Notes: generated by a model not told the origin, from the letters alone. Counted from the stretch's first letter, positions 9,025 through 19,183 are shown. The stretch is 64,000 nucleotides of DNA from CBDDKU01 sp965230375 (GCA_965230375.1 CBDDKU010000015.1:1-64000); one strand, 5' to 3'. Numbers and translations: made by a program.

Positions 9025-11526
9025 ATGAGAAAGATTTTACTCGTTCTGATGGCTGCTATGGCCTTCGGAACAACGAAAGCCGCCCACATTATTGGCGGTG
9101 ACATGACCGTTCAACACGTATCTGGAAATACCTTTGAAGTTACCCTGCAGCTATTTCGTGACTGTTCTAGTATTGGAGCAGGGTTTGACGCGTCAATTGA
9201 TTTGACACTTCGTGATGCGCTAACGGATGCCCAAATTGCCATTCTTACCATTGATGGATTTGATGCTGAGGAAATTGAGCTTGGTAACTCTTGCTTTGTT
9301 CCTAATATCTGTCTTGAAATTGGAACATATGTTCAGGAATTTGAGATCGACGATAACCCAAATGGTCTGTATTTAACCTGGGACCGTTGTTGTAGAAACG
9401 ATCTAAGCATCAATATGGACGGTACTGATCTGGGCTTAACAGATGCAGAATTAGGGTTCGTTTTCAATGCAGACATTCCAGATCCAGCTATCGAGAATTC
9501 AAACCCTGTGTTCAATCCATTTCCAGCCGAAGGTTTTTTATGTGTGAATTACGCACAAGAAATTGACTTTGGAGCTACTGATGCTGATGGTGATGAGCTT
9601 GTTTATTCTTTTGCTGACCCACTTCATGGTGCGAGCTTTGGAGCGCCAAATCCAGGTGTTGCTCAGCCGAAACCGTTCACCGTTATCCCTTGGGCTGACG
9701 GCTATACTATCGATAATCAGGTGGGGGGTACGATGTCGATCGATCCTGCTACGGGAATTGTAACAGCTCAACCAACTATGTTAGGCTTCTTCACTATTGC
9801 GGTAAAGATTGAAGAGTTTAGAAATGGGAATAAAATAGGCGAAATAAGACGCGAGCTACAGATGGAAAGTTCAGTATGTGACATTGATGTTCCATCCATA
9901 ATAACGTTTGATCCAGATATTACTGTGTACAACGTACTTGCTAACACGGAAGTTTGTTTTGAAGTCACAGCAACAGATCCAAATGAAGGCGATACGCTCT
10001 TTTTACTAGCAGAAGGTGAGCTTGTAGACGGTACTGTAATTCCAATGGCAGAATTTGAAGCTGTGGAAGGATTTTCAACCGTTTCATCTACCTTTTGCTG
10101 GACTCCACTTTGCAGCAATGTGCAGGATGAGCCCTATATCGTAACATTTAGAGCTTTCAGCCAGGGGTGTGCTCCTGAAGTTCTTGAGACAGTCAGCCAA
10201 GTTGAAATAAGCGTCTACTTGGAAGGAGATGTTCCCACTGAGCTGATTTCTCCACAACCAGATGCTACTATTGATCTTTACGACCCATCCACACATTCAT
10301 TCAATATTGAATTTGAAGATCCGAATGAAGCTGACATGATTGAAGTTTTAGCCAGTGGAAGCGTTTTGAATGATCCTAATGTAAGTTTTACACCTTTCCA
10401 AACTGGGCAAGGATCTGTTTCAATGCCATTTACTTGGGATGTCACTTGCGAAGATGTTCAGGATGATCCGTACAGTATATTTTTTGAAGTGCACACTACA
10501 AATTGTGGTGTAGATGAAACGACTTTCTTTGAGCTTCCTATTTACGTTGTCGTTCCGGACAATGAGCCAACGACTTTCGTAGCACCCCCAACTGAAATTA
10601 CATGGGAGCTTTATTCAGAATTTATCTTTTGTCAGGATGTTATCGTTACCGACGATAATTTCTTTGACAATCTGAGGGTTGAAGCCGAATCAGAAATCTT
10701 TGAATTGGAAGGTAATCCGGCTACCTTCTTTCCACCACAAGGCAATAGCCTGATTGAATCTCAATTGTGTTGGACTCCTGAATGTAAGGATGTAAGAGAT
10801 GAGCCTTATATAGTTGATTTCATTGCGACTGCCAATAGTTGTAAGACCAATGATACAGTGATTTATCCTGTGGAGATTTACTTGACCTTACCACCCGAAA
10901 ATCCCGCAGTGATAGATATGCCGGTCGATGGTACTGTTTTCGATTACGAAGTAGGTTCAGATGACGCTATACTCATCACAGCTATTGGAACTGACCCTGA
11001 TTTATATGATACGTTGTCGTTCACTCTTGAACGAGTAGGGTTTGATGGAGAAGGATCATTGCCAACTTTTTCATCAACCGAAGGCCCAGGAAACGCCGTT
11101 GGAGATTTTGCTTGGGCACCTGGATGCGCAGATATATCTCCAGAGCCCTATGCAATCGATTTTATTCTTAATTCCAAATCCTGCCAAAAACACAATCAGG
11201 TACGGTCTACGGTAATCTTCAATATCACTACGCCATCTCTTGGCGATATTGAGCCAGTGCCAAACATTATCACACCTAACGGCGATGGGTTGAATGATGT
11301 CTGGGATATTCGGGATCTGGATGATCCTTGTTTGACAAACTTTAAAGCCGTTATCTACGATCGTTGGGGTAAAGAAGTATTTGTTACTGAAAATCCAGCC
11401 TTTTTGTGGGACGCGAAATACAGTAATGGCAACGTGGCTGAACCAGGCACCTATTACCGAACTATAGGTTTTGAGTACTTTGGTGATGCCATTCAAAGTG
11501 AAGGGACTATTCAAATTATAAGATAG
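9025..11526 (+). CDS. Gliding-motility-associated C-terminal domain protein (T9SS type B cargo)
   Basis: An exported surface protein of 834 residues counting from TTG 9022, or 833 from the more likely ATG 9025. The signal peptide is MRKILLVLMAAMAFGTTKA. The body consists of repeated beta-sandwich units with recurring FCWTPxCxxVxDEPYxVxF blocks (near residues 355, 480, 590 and 700), typical of large Bacteroidota adhesin-like proteins. The C-terminus (from about 745) has NIITPNGDGLNDVWDI, YDRWGKEVF and a final GTYYR...GTIQIIR, the CHU_C or gliding-motility-associated domain that directs type IX export. Ligand unknown. It follows the M36 protease closely and ends before a bidirectional terminator. 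Confidence 0.9.
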   Translation: MRKILLVLMAAMAFGTTKAAHIIGGDMTVQHVSGNTFEVTLQLFRDCSSIGAGFDASIDLTLRDALTDAQIAILTIDGFDAEEIELGNSCFVPNICLEIGTYVQEFEIDDNPNGLYLTWDRCCRNDLSINMDGTDLGLTDAELGFVFNADIPDPAIENSNPVFNPFPAEGFLCVNYAQEIDFGATDADGDELVYSFADPLHGASFGAPNPGVAQPKPFTVIPWADGYTIDNQVGGTMSIDPATGIVTAQPTMLGFFTIAVKIEEFRNGNKIGEIRRELQMESSVCDIDVPSIITFDPDITVYNVLANTEVCFEVTATDPNEGDTLFLLAEGELVDGTVIPMAEFEAVEGFSTVSSTFCWTPLCSNVQDEPYIVTFRAFSQGCAPEVLETVSQVEISVYLEGDVPTELISPQPDATIDLYDPSTHSFNIEFEDPNEADMIEVLASGSVLNDPNVSFTPFQTGQGSVSMPFTWDVTCEDVQDDPYSIFFEVHTTNCGVDETTFFELPIYVVVPDNEPTTFVAPPTEITWELYSEFIFCQDVIVTDDNFFDNLRVEAESEIFELEGNPATFFPPQGNSLIESQLCWTPECKDVRDEPYIVDFIATANSCKTNDTVIYPVEIYLTLPPENPAVIDMPVDGTVFDYEVGSDDAILITAIGTDPDLYDTLSFTLERVGFDGEGSLPTFSSTEGPGNAVGDFAWAPGCADISPEPYAIDFILNSKSCQKHNQVRSTVIFNITTPSLGDIEPVPNIITPNGDGLNDVWDIRDLDDPCLTNFKAVIYDRWGKEVFVTENPAFLWDAKYSNGNVAEPGTYYRTIGFEYFGDAIQSEGTIQIIR

Positions 11527-11710
11527 TTCTCAATTGCCTGAATATCAATATGCATATGTTTTTAATTAGTCGATAGAAATTTGCTGTTTATCGAAACTAT
11601 TTCTTAGCTTGCAGCGTAAATTTGACAGACGCAGTTATCAGAAAATGATCTAAATCCCCTTAGACATTCTAGAGTACTTCTGTCGAACTATGCTTACAAT
11701 CAAACAGAAT

Positions 11711-11744
11711 AAAAAACGGAGTCTTTAACCAGCTCCGTTTTTTT
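11711..11744. terminator. Bidirectional intrinsic terminator
   Basis: An inverted repeat AAAAAACGGAG / CTCCGTTTTTT with an 11-base loop, A-tract on one side and T-tract on the other. It lies between the 3' ends of the convergent T9SS protein gene and the DUF2147 gene, so it can stop transcription in both directions. Confidence 0.85.
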
Positions 11745-12162
11745 ATTTACTGGTATTTCTAATCCAGGTAGTTGTTCGTCCTAGCCAGCCCATTGGGTCA
11801 AGGCTGCCTCGTACTTTGATCTTGTTTTGATTTTCGAGGGTGATAGTACAGTAGTAGGTCTTACCAGATTCAGGGTCGTAGATTGTTCCATCAACCCATT
11901 CATCATCTTCAAAAACAAACTCGTTTAGAATCTGTAGACCCAATATTTTATTGCCCTTCTCGTCAACTTTGGGCTTTCCATTTTCAAGCGGCTCCTTAAG
12001 CCAGATGATTGTACCAGAAAACATTTGATTCTGATCGCTATAAGAGATCTCGATATGCGATTTATTTTCCTCTGTGATCCATACACCAACCAAGTCATCG
12101 GCTTTCTGTGAGATTGCCAGGCAGGGAAACAGAATCAAGAGAGCGAGAAGAGAATTTTTCAT
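11743..12162 (-). CDS. DUF2147 family exported protein
   Basis: A 139-residue protein with a signal peptide (MKNSLLALLILFPCLAISQ). The mature part has the DUF2147 pattern: LVGVWITEENKSHIEI at the start, FSGTIIWLKEP, a central VDEKGNKILGLQIL, a WVDGTIYDPESGKTYYCTITLE block and the closing RGSLDPMGWLGRTTTWIR. The fold is expected to be a small lipocalin-like beta barrel in the periplasm or outer membrane. Molecular function is unknown for the family. It stands alone, convergent with the T9SS gene and divergent from the CBS gene. Confidence 0.88.
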   Translation of the reverse strand: MKNSLLALLILFPCLAISQKADDLVGVWITEENKSHIEISYSDQNQMFSGTIIWLKEPLENGKPKVDEKGNKILGLQILNEFVFEDDEWVDGTIYDPESGKTYYCTITLENQNKIKVRGSLDPMGWLGRTTTWIRNTSK

Positions 12163-12207
12163 CTCGTAAAAATGAGAAGAAACGTCGACTTATGAAATGG
12201 TGAAGAA

Positions 12208-12726
12208 ATGGCGGTGCTCAATTCTCGAAAATATTCGCTATCTTCTTACTCATCATTAAGTTATACGGATATGGTCAAAAGCTACACAGGAGTGCGCAAG
12301 GCGCCAGAGAAAGAAACGCAGCAAATATTAGTGAAGGACTTTATGACAACGCGACTTATTCTTTTTAAACCAGAGCAAAGTGTTGGTGAAGTTGTGAAAG
12401 TTCTGATCGAAAAGAACATATCTGGTGGACCTGTGGTTGACTCCATCGGTAATCTTGTCGGTATAATCTCGGAAGGTGATTGCCTCAAAGAGCTAGTCAA
12501 AGGAAAATACTTGAATTCACCTCGTGATCACGGCTTAGTAGCGGACCACATGGTAAAAGAAGTCAAAACGATAAGTCCAAACGTTAACATTCTTGACGCT
12601 GCCAATATGTTTTTGACTGAGAAAGTACGCCGTTTTCCCGTGATGGAAGGAGGGAAGCTATTAGGGCAAATCAGCCAACGCGATGTTCTCAGAGCAGTAG
12701 ATGGTTTAAAAGTCGAAACCTGGTAG
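12208..12726 (+). CDS. CBS-domain-pair protein
   Basis: A 172-residue cytosolic protein with two consecutive CBS motifs (about 42-100 and 110-170), each starting with the ILVKDFMT / LVADHMVKEVKTISPN type segment and ending in GIISEGDCLKEL and GQISQRDVLRAV. Such a Bateman module binds adenine nucleotides or SAM and usually regulates a partner. No catalytic or transport domain is attached, and the N-terminal 35 residues are Ser-rich and probably unstructured. It converges with the bestrophin gene (8-base gap); no functional link between them is evident. Confidence 0.85.
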   Translation: MAVLNSRKYSLSSYSSLSYTDMVKSYTGVRKAPEKETQQILVKDFMTTRLILFKPEQSVGEVVKVLIEKNISGGPVVDSIGNLVGIISEGDCLKELVKGKYLNSPRDHGLVADHMVKEVKTISPNVNILDAANMFLTEKVRRFPVMEGGKLLGQISQRDVLRAVDGLKVETW

Positions 12727-12734
12727 CCACAATC

Positions 12735-13769
12735 TTACATTAAAACTCCATTTTTAGGTTCAATGCCCGGTGGTAGATCAGTTTCCCCGAGCATTTCGCG
12801 CAAATCAATCTCAATGGTTCGGCACAACGACATCATGGGTATATCATTGCCTAAACCTTCGAATGGATTCTCGGAATAGTCACCAACCAGCTCCATAACC
12901 AGGTACAGCCAGGCAACGCATGAAGTGACTGGAATTGAAATCCAAAGACTTTCAATCCCAAGTGTTCCAAAAATGCTGGTTGTAGCGAAAGGCAAAAGGA
13001 AGATGAAAATTCCCACGAAGATGAAACTCATATTGGCGTATTGTCGCGGTAAGGGAAACTTCTTGATGCGCTCGCACTTTCCCTGATGCTCGTAGAAGTC
13101 ATCTAATATTTTCTGGAGCTGAACATGCCGGTAATCATCTACTAGCTTTCTCGAGTTCAGATCTTTCAAGCGCTGCGACTGATGATCGATCAATTGTGTT
13201 GCAATGTTCTTATACTCAGTTATATTGTCAATTTCACCTTCAGAAAGAAGCTCAAGAACAATATCACGGGTTTCTTCATCTATCAGACCTACGCCCGATC
13301 TTTTCGATAATTTTTTCGCATACCTTCCAATAATCCTTCCTTGATTAACGTGTTCCCAAGATGTTGGGATGAGAAGCTGTTGGCGCAAGACGTAGAGCCA
13401 AGCAATGTGACGGTAAATAAGGTCCTTATGGATTTCATAGAGTTCTTTTGGAGATATTTTTTCTTCTCTCAGATTATTTGTCACAAAAGCCCGTGAAGCC
13501 GCACCCCACGATCTACTTGAATTAACAATCGCACCCCATATTTTCCTGGCTTCCCAGAGCCTGTCATAACTCTGATTGTTTTTAAAACCTACATAGAAGG
13601 CTACAGCAGTACCCACAATGGCAACAGGTTGCCAAGGAATGAAAATCCATTTATAGTCAGTGAATGCATATATAGCGGTTACAGCCGAAGACCAAGCTAA
13701 AATCCATAACATGTGGTGGCCGCTAAAGGCCAATATTCCGCGAATTCCAAAGTTCTTAGTGATGTACAT
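12735..13769 (-). CDS. Bestrophin family anion channel (RFP-TM / UPF0187)
   Basis: A 344-residue inner-membrane protein with the bacterial bestrophin layout: an N-terminal pair of helices (FSGHHMLWILAWSSAVTAIYAF), then FYVGFKNNQSYDRLWEARKIWGAIVNSSRSWG, a long cytoplasmic helical part, and a second helix pair near 255-300 followed by NPFEGLGNDIPMMSLCRTIEIDLREML. The FKNNQSYDRLWEAR segment is highly characteristic. Bacterial homologues form pentameric cation- or anion-permeable channels. It is 27 bases downstream of the glutathione peroxidase gene on the same strand and may be cotranscribed with it. Confidence 0.88.
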   Translation of the reverse strand: MYITKNFGIRGILAFSGHHMLWILAWSSAVTAIYAFTDYKWIFIPWQPVAIVGTAVAFYVGFKNNQSYDRLWEARKIWGAIVNSSRSWGAASRAFVTNNLREEKISPKELYEIHKDLIYRHIAWLYVLRQQLLIPTSWEHVNQGRIIGRYAKKLSKRSGVGLIDEETRDIVLELLSEGEIDNITEYKNIATQLIDHQSQRLKDLNSRKLVDDYRHVQLQKILDDFYEHQGKCERIKKFPLPRQYANMSFIFVGIFIFLLPFATTSIFGTLGIESLWISIPVTSCVAWLYLVMELVGDYSENPFEGLGNDIPMMSLCRTIEIDLREMLGETDLPPGIEPKNGVLM

Positions 13770-13796
13770 GTCTATTTCAGTTCTATGGCGTTTGTG

Positions 13797-14276
13797 CTAG
13801 CTTTTGAGCAGTGCTTCAATATCCGATCTTATTTTTTCGGGTTTGGTGGTTGGGGCATAGCGCTTAAATGGCTTTCCTTTCCGATCGATCAGGAACTTGG
13901 TGAAATTCCATTTAATGGCATTTCCGAAAGTGCCTTTTAACTCACTCTTTAAATACTTGAACAAGGGGTGAGCATTCTTGCCATTTACTTCAACTTTTTC
14001 TGTCAATTGAAAGGTCACTCCGTGATTGATTTTGCACGCTTCCGCCATTTCATCATTCGATAGTGGTTCCTGATTTCGAAACTGATTGCAAGGGAATCCG
14101 AGCACAGTCAACCCTTTATCACTAAAGTCATTTTGAAGCTTCTCTAAACCTTCGAATTGGGGTGTTAAGGCGCATTCCGTAGCTGTGTTCACGATCAATA
14201 CTACTCGTCCGTTATATTCGGATAAAGAAAACTCCTTGCCGGATGAAGTCTTAGCTTGAAAGTCGTAGAAGTTCAT
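13797..14276 (-). CDS. Glutathione peroxidase family protein (thiol peroxidase)
   Basis: A 159-residue protein with the GPx fold motifs: VVLIVNTATECALTPQFEGLE carrying the peroxidatic cysteine, LTVLGFPCNQFRNQEP with the resolving-type cysteine and the Gln of the catalytic tetrad, and KWNFTKFLIDRKGKPFKRY with Trp and Asn. The active-site context reads ATECAL where ASKCGL is usual, but the Cys is kept. Lacking selenocysteine, such enzymes generally use thioredoxin rather than glutathione to reduce lipid and hydrogen peroxides. No signal peptide is present, so it is cytosolic. Confidence 0.92.
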   Translation of the reverse strand: MNFYDFQAKTSSGKEFSLSEYNGRVVLIVNTATECALTPQFEGLEKLQNDFSDKGLTVLGFPCNQFRNQEPLSNDEMAEACKINHGVTFQLTEKVEVNGKNAHPLFKYLKSELKGTFGNAIKWNFTKFLIDRKGKPFKRYAPTTKPEKIRSDIEALLKS

Positions 14277-14399
14277 CAGGTTAGGTCGTTTTTAGTTAGC
14301 ACAGAACAAATTGATTAAGCAGAGTCAAGAATAGTGACAAAAAGTTCAAAAACAGAATCTCTTCAATAAGAAATTGAAATACTTGAATCGAAATGATAA

Positions 14400-15224
14400 A
14401 TGATTTACTTTGGAATGTTCATGCGACCTACTGCCATTCGTTATTACAACCAGCTGAAAAGACAATACGCTCAACTTAGGAACGAGCGAAACAAACAGCG
14501 TCTATTGGGTGGTTATGATCGAGTTTACCACGTACATATTCGAAAGACGGCAGGAACGAGTGTCAATGGAGCTTTCTGGGAGCTGGGTGATAGGAAGCTG
14601 GAGAACATCCGTCGGAAAACACTATTCTTTGGCAATCAGCTCACATTCGTTAGAAATGATAAACAGCTTATCGAAGATGGAAACTACTTCTTCGGTAATT
14701 CACATATACCGTATTGGAAGCTCAGTTTACCAGAGAATACCTTCAAGTTTTCCTTGCTCCGAGATCCACTTAAACGGGTAGTTTCACTCTATAAGTACTA
14801 TTCTTGGATAGACTCCCTTTCTCCAGAATCGGCAACTGAAGAAGAGCCTTATTACGAGCATGTAAAAAACGAAGTGAAGGACTTCCTGGGTGATGGGTTT
14901 AGAGATTTTTTAGAGCGATTGACTGATATACATAAGATGAACCAAGTCTATACTTTCTCTCAAGAGCTTGATCCAGATGAAGCATTTGAGAACATATCAA
15001 GTCTTGATGCCGTTTATTTTCAATCAGAGTTCGAACATTCTATTCAGAACTTAAACCAAAGGCTTGGCTTAAACTTAAAAATCAGAAACGACAGAAGGTC
15101 AACGGCCGAATTTGATCCGAAGCTTCAAAAAGAAGATAAAAACTGGGCCAAATCTAAGCTGGAACTGGAATATCAGTTTTACAACAAGTGTACGCAGACG
15201 TTTCGGGCTAAGTCTATAGATTAA
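14400..15224 (+). CDS. Sulfotransferase family protein
   Basis: A 274-residue protein with the PAPS-binding loop RKTAGTS at residues 48-54 (preceded by the beta strand VYHVHI) and the 3'-phosphate-binding segment FSLLRDPLKRVVSLYKYY. This is the Sulfotransfer_2-like arrangement seen in bacterial and animal carbohydrate sulfotransferases. The acceptor is unknown, possibly an envelope polysaccharide. No clear signal peptide or membrane helix. Its 3' end overlaps the convergent CoA-transferase gene by 4 bases. Confidence 0.75.
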   Translation: MIYFGMFMRPTAIRYYNQLKRQYAQLRNERNKQRLLGGYDRVYHVHIRKTAGTSVNGAFWELGDRKLENIRRKTLFFGNQLTFVRNDKQLIEDGNYFFGNSHIPYWKLSLPENTFKFSLLRDPLKRVVSLYKYYSWIDSLSPESATEEEPYYEHVKNEVKDFLGDGFRDFLERLTDIHKMNQVYTFSQELDPDEAFENISSLDAVYFQSEFEHSIQNLNQRLGLNLKIRNDRRSTAEFDPKLQKEDKNWAKSKLELEYQFYNKCTQTFRAKSID

Positions 15225-16513
15225 AGCGTCTTAAATCGTTCAAAAGCTTCCTTTTCTAAATAGGCTCTGTGGTCGGGGTGAGCAATTTCTATCAAAGCTT
15301 TGGCACGCTGGCGCAAATTCATTCCATAAAGATCACGAGCTCCATACTCTGTTACTACATGATGCACGTGTGCTCTGGTAGTTGTAACGCTCGCACCTGG
15401 CTTGAGTGTGGGGACAATTTTTGAGATGCCCTTTGGTGTTTGGCTACCAAGAGCTATTATGGGAAGACCACCTTCTGAAAGCGATGCACCACGAATAAAA
15501 TCCATTTGTCCACCTACACCCGAAAACTGCATGGAACCAATAGAATCGGCGCATACCTGTCCCGTAAGATCAATTTCTATAGCTGAGTTTATAGCTACCA
15601 CCTTCGGATTCTTTCGAATTACTGCCGTGTCGTTGGTGTATGACGCATCTTTAAAGTTGACCATTGGGTTATCGTCTATAAAATCGAAGAGTCGCTGGCT
15701 ACCCATGGCGAATGTGGCCACGATTCGAGTAGGGTCCACACGTTTTTCTTCACCAGTAACGATTCCCGCATCTACGAGGTCGATAAGTCCATCAGAAAAC
15801 ATTTCTGTGTGAACACCAAGTCTTTTATGCCCTTTCAGCTGAGCTAGAACTGCATCGGGAATGGCCCCGATTCCCATTTGCATAGTTGCTCCGTCGGGAA
15901 TCATTTCAGCGATGATTCTACCTATTGATTCTTCAACAGGCCCAATTGGTCGAGGGCTGGCCACAGGCAGTTTTTCATCCACTTCTACAGCTATGTCAAG
16001 CTCTTTCCAGTGGATGGTTCCTTCGCCGTGCGTTCTGGGCACATTTGGATTGACCTGTGCAATTACAAGTTTGGCCGACTCAAGCGCACCCAACGTCATA
16101 TCAATAGATGAGCCGAGACTGCAAAACCCATGCTTATCTGGTGGAGAGACTGAAATCAAAGCCACATCGATAGGCAATATTCCGCGGCGAAAGAGTAGGG
16201 GCATTTCACTGAGAAAAACCGGGATGTAATCAGCGTTACCTTCGGCTACTGCTTTTCTTGTATTTCCACCGACAAAGCAAGCGTTGTGATGAAAATGTCC
16301 TTGAAACTTAACATCAGTGTATTTGGCCGGACCTTCAGTGTGGATGTGAATAATCTCAACATCTTTCAATTCTTTTCCCCTTTCACAAAGGGCGTCAAGA
16401 AGTTTGTGTGGAGTCATGGCAGCTCCTTGCACAAATACACGGTCGCCAGATTTAATGCGCTTTACAGCTCCAGCAGGTGATTGCAAAATGGTTTTGGTCG
16501 GTGAATTTCTCAT
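15221..16513 (-). CDS. Acetyl-CoA hydrolase/CoA-transferase (4-hydroxybutyrate CoA-transferase-like)
   Basis: A 430-residue cytosolic enzyme of the Cat2/ACH1 family that moves CoA between acyl-CoA and a free acid. The two-domain layout is complete: the N-terminal domain has RVFVQGAAMTPHKLLDAL, and the C-terminal domain begins with TMQMGIGAIPDAVLAQL. The catalytic glutamate is in GVHTEMFSDG (about residue 237), and the oxyanion segment SGVGGQMDFIRGA follows near 335. The true substrate pair cannot be assigned. It is separated by about 80 bases from the AAA gene on the same strand and probably has its own promoter. Confidence 0.9.
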   Translation of the reverse strand: MRNSPTKTILQSPAGAVKRIKSGDRVFVQGAAMTPHKLLDALCERGKELKDVEIIHIHTEGPAKYTDVKFQGHFHHNACFVGGNTRKAVAEGNADYIPVFLSEMPLLFRRGILPIDVALISVSPPDKHGFCSLGSSIDMTLGALESAKLVIAQVNPNVPRTHGEGTIHWKELDIAVEVDEKLPVASPRPIGPVEESIGRIIAEMIPDGATMQMGIGAIPDAVLAQLKGHKRLGVHTEMFSDGLIDLVDAGIVTGEEKRVDPTRIVATFAMGSQRLFDFIDDNPMVNFKDASYTNDTAVIRKNPKVVAINSAIEIDLTGQVCADSIGSMQFSGVGGQMDFIRGASLSEGGLPIIALGSQTPKGISKIVPTLKPGASVTTTRAHVHHVVTEYGARDLYGMNLRQRAKALIEIAHPDHRAYLEKEAFERFKTL

Positions 16514-16596
16514 GGCTTCTTTGGTTACTCAAATGTACAGTAAACCAAATTCACCTAAAACTGAGACACATCACACAAAACTGGTATTCTCAACGC

Positions 16597-18060
16597 TTAA
16601 TTGTCCCCATAGAAGTGTTTGGATAGGAAGTTTGGTTCAAACTTGAAAGCATGAGATGAGGAGGTTCTATCCAGCTTTTCATTAATGGCCATTGTCCAAA
16701 GCACAATTTCCATGCACAGATATCTGTCGGAATCAGTCAGATTTGGTCGAAACTGATCAACGAGCTTTCCCAAAGGACTAATACCGTCAAGTGCTTTGCG
16801 GTAGGCATCATCAGAGAGCTCATTGCTCAGTTCTAGGAAGGCGTTTTGATCAAACCATTCCACAATTTTCGAATATGGTGTGGGTACGCCATCCTTTTCA
16901 AGTCGTTGAATTCTAGGAAAAGTCTCTTCAAATTCGGCTACCACAGCTTCATCGATGAGTTTTCGCGCCACTTCATCAGCACCTTCTTGCTCACCTTCAT
17001 ATACCAGTTCTATTTTCCCCGTGATAGATGGGATGATAGAAAGAAAATCGATTAATCTCACTTGCGTTTTGTCAGCTCCAGATTCTATGAGACGCAGTTC
17101 TGCAGCTGCCATCAGGTTTTCCATCGCTGTGATGCTCAAACGAGCGCTGACACCACTTTTGGAATCGACATAATCGCTCTTCCGCGCTTCAAATGAAACG
17201 CGCTCTATCAAATCGCGCGCAATGTTTGGAACGAAAACAGCTTTTTTAAGCTCAGGAGAAACCTTGGCTTCTTGTTCTGTAATTGTTCTGGCAAGATCTA
17301 TGGTTTCGGGGTAGTGGGTAAATATTTGCGATCCGATCCGGTCTTTCAGCGGAGTTACGATACTCCCGCGGTTGGTGTAGTCTTCAGGATTGGCAGTAAA
17401 CACAAATTGAATATCGAGTGGAAGTCGCAACTGAAAACCGCGAATTTGAATATCGCCTTCCTGCAAAATATTAAACAAAGCCACTTGAATCCGCGCTTGA
17501 AGGTCGGGCAGCTCATTTATCACAAATATGCTCCGGTTTGCACGAGGGATCATGCCGTAGTGCAATACGCGCTCATCGGAATAGGGCACCTTGAGCGTTG
17601 CAGCTTTGATTGGATCGATATCTCCAATTAGATCGGCAACATTCACATCTGGCGTGGCGAGCTTCTCGAAAAAGCGATCGGATCGATGCACCCAGGAAAT
17701 GGGTGTATCATCTCTCTTTTCTTCAATCAAATCTCTCGCATATTTCGACAAGGGTTTAAAAGGATCGTCATGGATTTCTGATCCTTCCACAATTGGCATA
17801 TACTCATCGAGGAGTTCGATCATATTTCGGGCTATTCGAGTCTTAGCTTGCCCACGCAGTCCAAGCAAATTGATATGGTGCCCAGCCAGAATGGCCTTTT
17901 TTAGCTGGGGAATCACCGTTTCTTCATATCCCCATAATCCGCTAAAGACAGGTTCCTTACTCTGGATTTTAGAAATCAGATTTGACTTAATCTCTTCGTG
18001 GATACTTTTCGATTGATATCCAGCATTTTTGAGCTCGCCAAATGTTTTTATATCGTTCAT
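16597..18060 (-). CDS. MoxR/magnesium-chelatase-like AAA+ ATPase
   Basis: A 487-residue AAA+ protein. Walker A is GLRGQAKT at residues 67-74. The Walker B/sensor region is SIFVINELPDLQARIQVALFNILQEGDIQIRGF, followed by FVFTANPEDYTNRGSIVTPLKDRIGSQI with the sensor-1 Asn. This is the magnesium chelatase subunit I / MoxR branch. Its partner is the VWA protein encoded just upstream: the VWA stop codon immediately precedes this gene's ATG. MoxR-VWA pairs act as ATP-driven chaperones that insert metals or remodel target proteins. The target is not indicated. Confidence 0.88.
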   Translation of the reverse strand: MNDIKTFGELKNAGYQSKSIHEEIKSNLISKIQSKEPVFSGLWGYEETVIPQLKKAILAGHHINLLGLRGQAKTRIARNMIELLDEYMPIVEGSEIHDDPFKPLSKYARDLIEEKRDDTPISWVHRSDRFFEKLATPDVNVADLIGDIDPIKAATLKVPYSDERVLHYGMIPRANRSIFVINELPDLQARIQVALFNILQEGDIQIRGFQLRLPLDIQFVFTANPEDYTNRGSIVTPLKDRIGSQIFTHYPETIDLARTITEQEAKVSPELKKAVFVPNIARDLIERVSFEARKSDYVDSKSGVSARLSITAMENLMAAAELRLIESGADKTQVRLIDFLSIIPSITGKIELVYEGEQEGADEVARKLIDEAVVAEFEETFPRIQRLEKDGVPTPYSKIVEWFDQNAFLELSNELSDDAYRKALDGISPLGKLVDQFRPNLTDSDRYLCMEIVLWTMAINEKLDRTSSSHAFKFEPNFLSKHFYGDN

Positions 18061-19183
18061 TTAAATTCGTTTGATTCGGTTTCTTTCGTAGTCTTCAAAA
18101 ATCATATCTCCAAGGTTCTGCAAGCCGGTCAAGAAGGCTTTACCTTTGTTTTGAGCCGTAAAGAGCTCCACAAAATTCCGCAGATAAGGGTCCTGTGCAA
18201 TCATAAACGTCGTAATCGGAATCTTGAGCTTTCTGGCCTGAGCCCGCTCTATTCAGACAAGCTTTTACAATGGTCTCATCGAGCCCCATGCTATTCTTGT
18301 AAAACTCACCATTCGGCAATCGCATACAGCTCGGCTTCCCGTCTGTAATCATGAATATCTGCTTGTTCGTTTTCCGCTTCCTTCTGAGAATATCCATGGC
18401 CAACTCCAGACCCGCCACCGTATTGGTGTGATATGGCCCCACCTTAAGATAGGGAAGGTCTTTGACCTGAATTGGCCAGGCGTCATCACCAAAGACGATC
18501 ACGTCGATTGTATCTTTTGGGTACTTTCTATGGATGAGCTCAACCAGAGCCATAGCAACCTTTTTGGCAGGTGTGATACGGTCTTCGCCATAGAGAATCA
18601 TGGAATGGGATATGTCGATCATCAACACGGTGCTCATCTGCGCCTTGTGCTGAGATTCGTCAACCATCAAGTCTGATTCGGTCAACCTAAAGTCGTCTAT
18701 CCCGTGATTGATCTGAGCATTTTTCAGACTCTCGGTCATGCTTACATTCGATAACCCATCACCATAGCGGTAGGCTCTTAGATCACCAGTCTTTTCATCA
18801 CCCTGTCCGGTCTTTGATGTTTTGTGATTTCCCAGTCCGCTTTTTCTCAACTTACCGAAAATCTGATCGAGCGCATACTTTCTCAATGCGCTCTCCATCT
18901 TAGCGGTGAGCAAGTTCTTGCCTTTTCCCGGTCCTTTATTGCCTTCGTCGAGCTCTTCGCGAATGTAGCCACGTTTTTTCAGATCTTCCAGAAAGTCTTC
19001 GTAAGTGTATGTTTCATTGAATATGTTGTACTCCTTGTCCAGCTCTTGAAGCCAGTCTAGTGCTTCATCCACATCACCTGATGTATGCGTGATCAGTTCC
19101 TTAAATATATTGAAGACACGCTCAAAAGGATCCTGATCTTTTGGGGTGAATTTTGAAAATACAAATCCCTTGTCTGAAATCAT
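18061..19183 (-). CDS. VWA (CoxE/BchD-like) domain protein, frameshifted near the C-terminus
   Basis: The first ~310 codons (19183 to about 18250) encode a protein with a VWA domain whose MIDAS is DISHS at residues 190-194, followed by MITDGKPSCM. The annotated frame then stops at 18140. Reading one base over from about 18247 gives RAQARKLKIPITTFMIAQDP..LRNFVELF, and continues to a TAA at 18061-18063 directly abutting the ATG of the AAA gene. That is the expected C-terminus of this family. So a single +1 frameshift splits an otherwise intact gene; a sequencing error is as likely as real inactivation. It works with the downstream MoxR-like ATPase. Confidence 0.82.
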
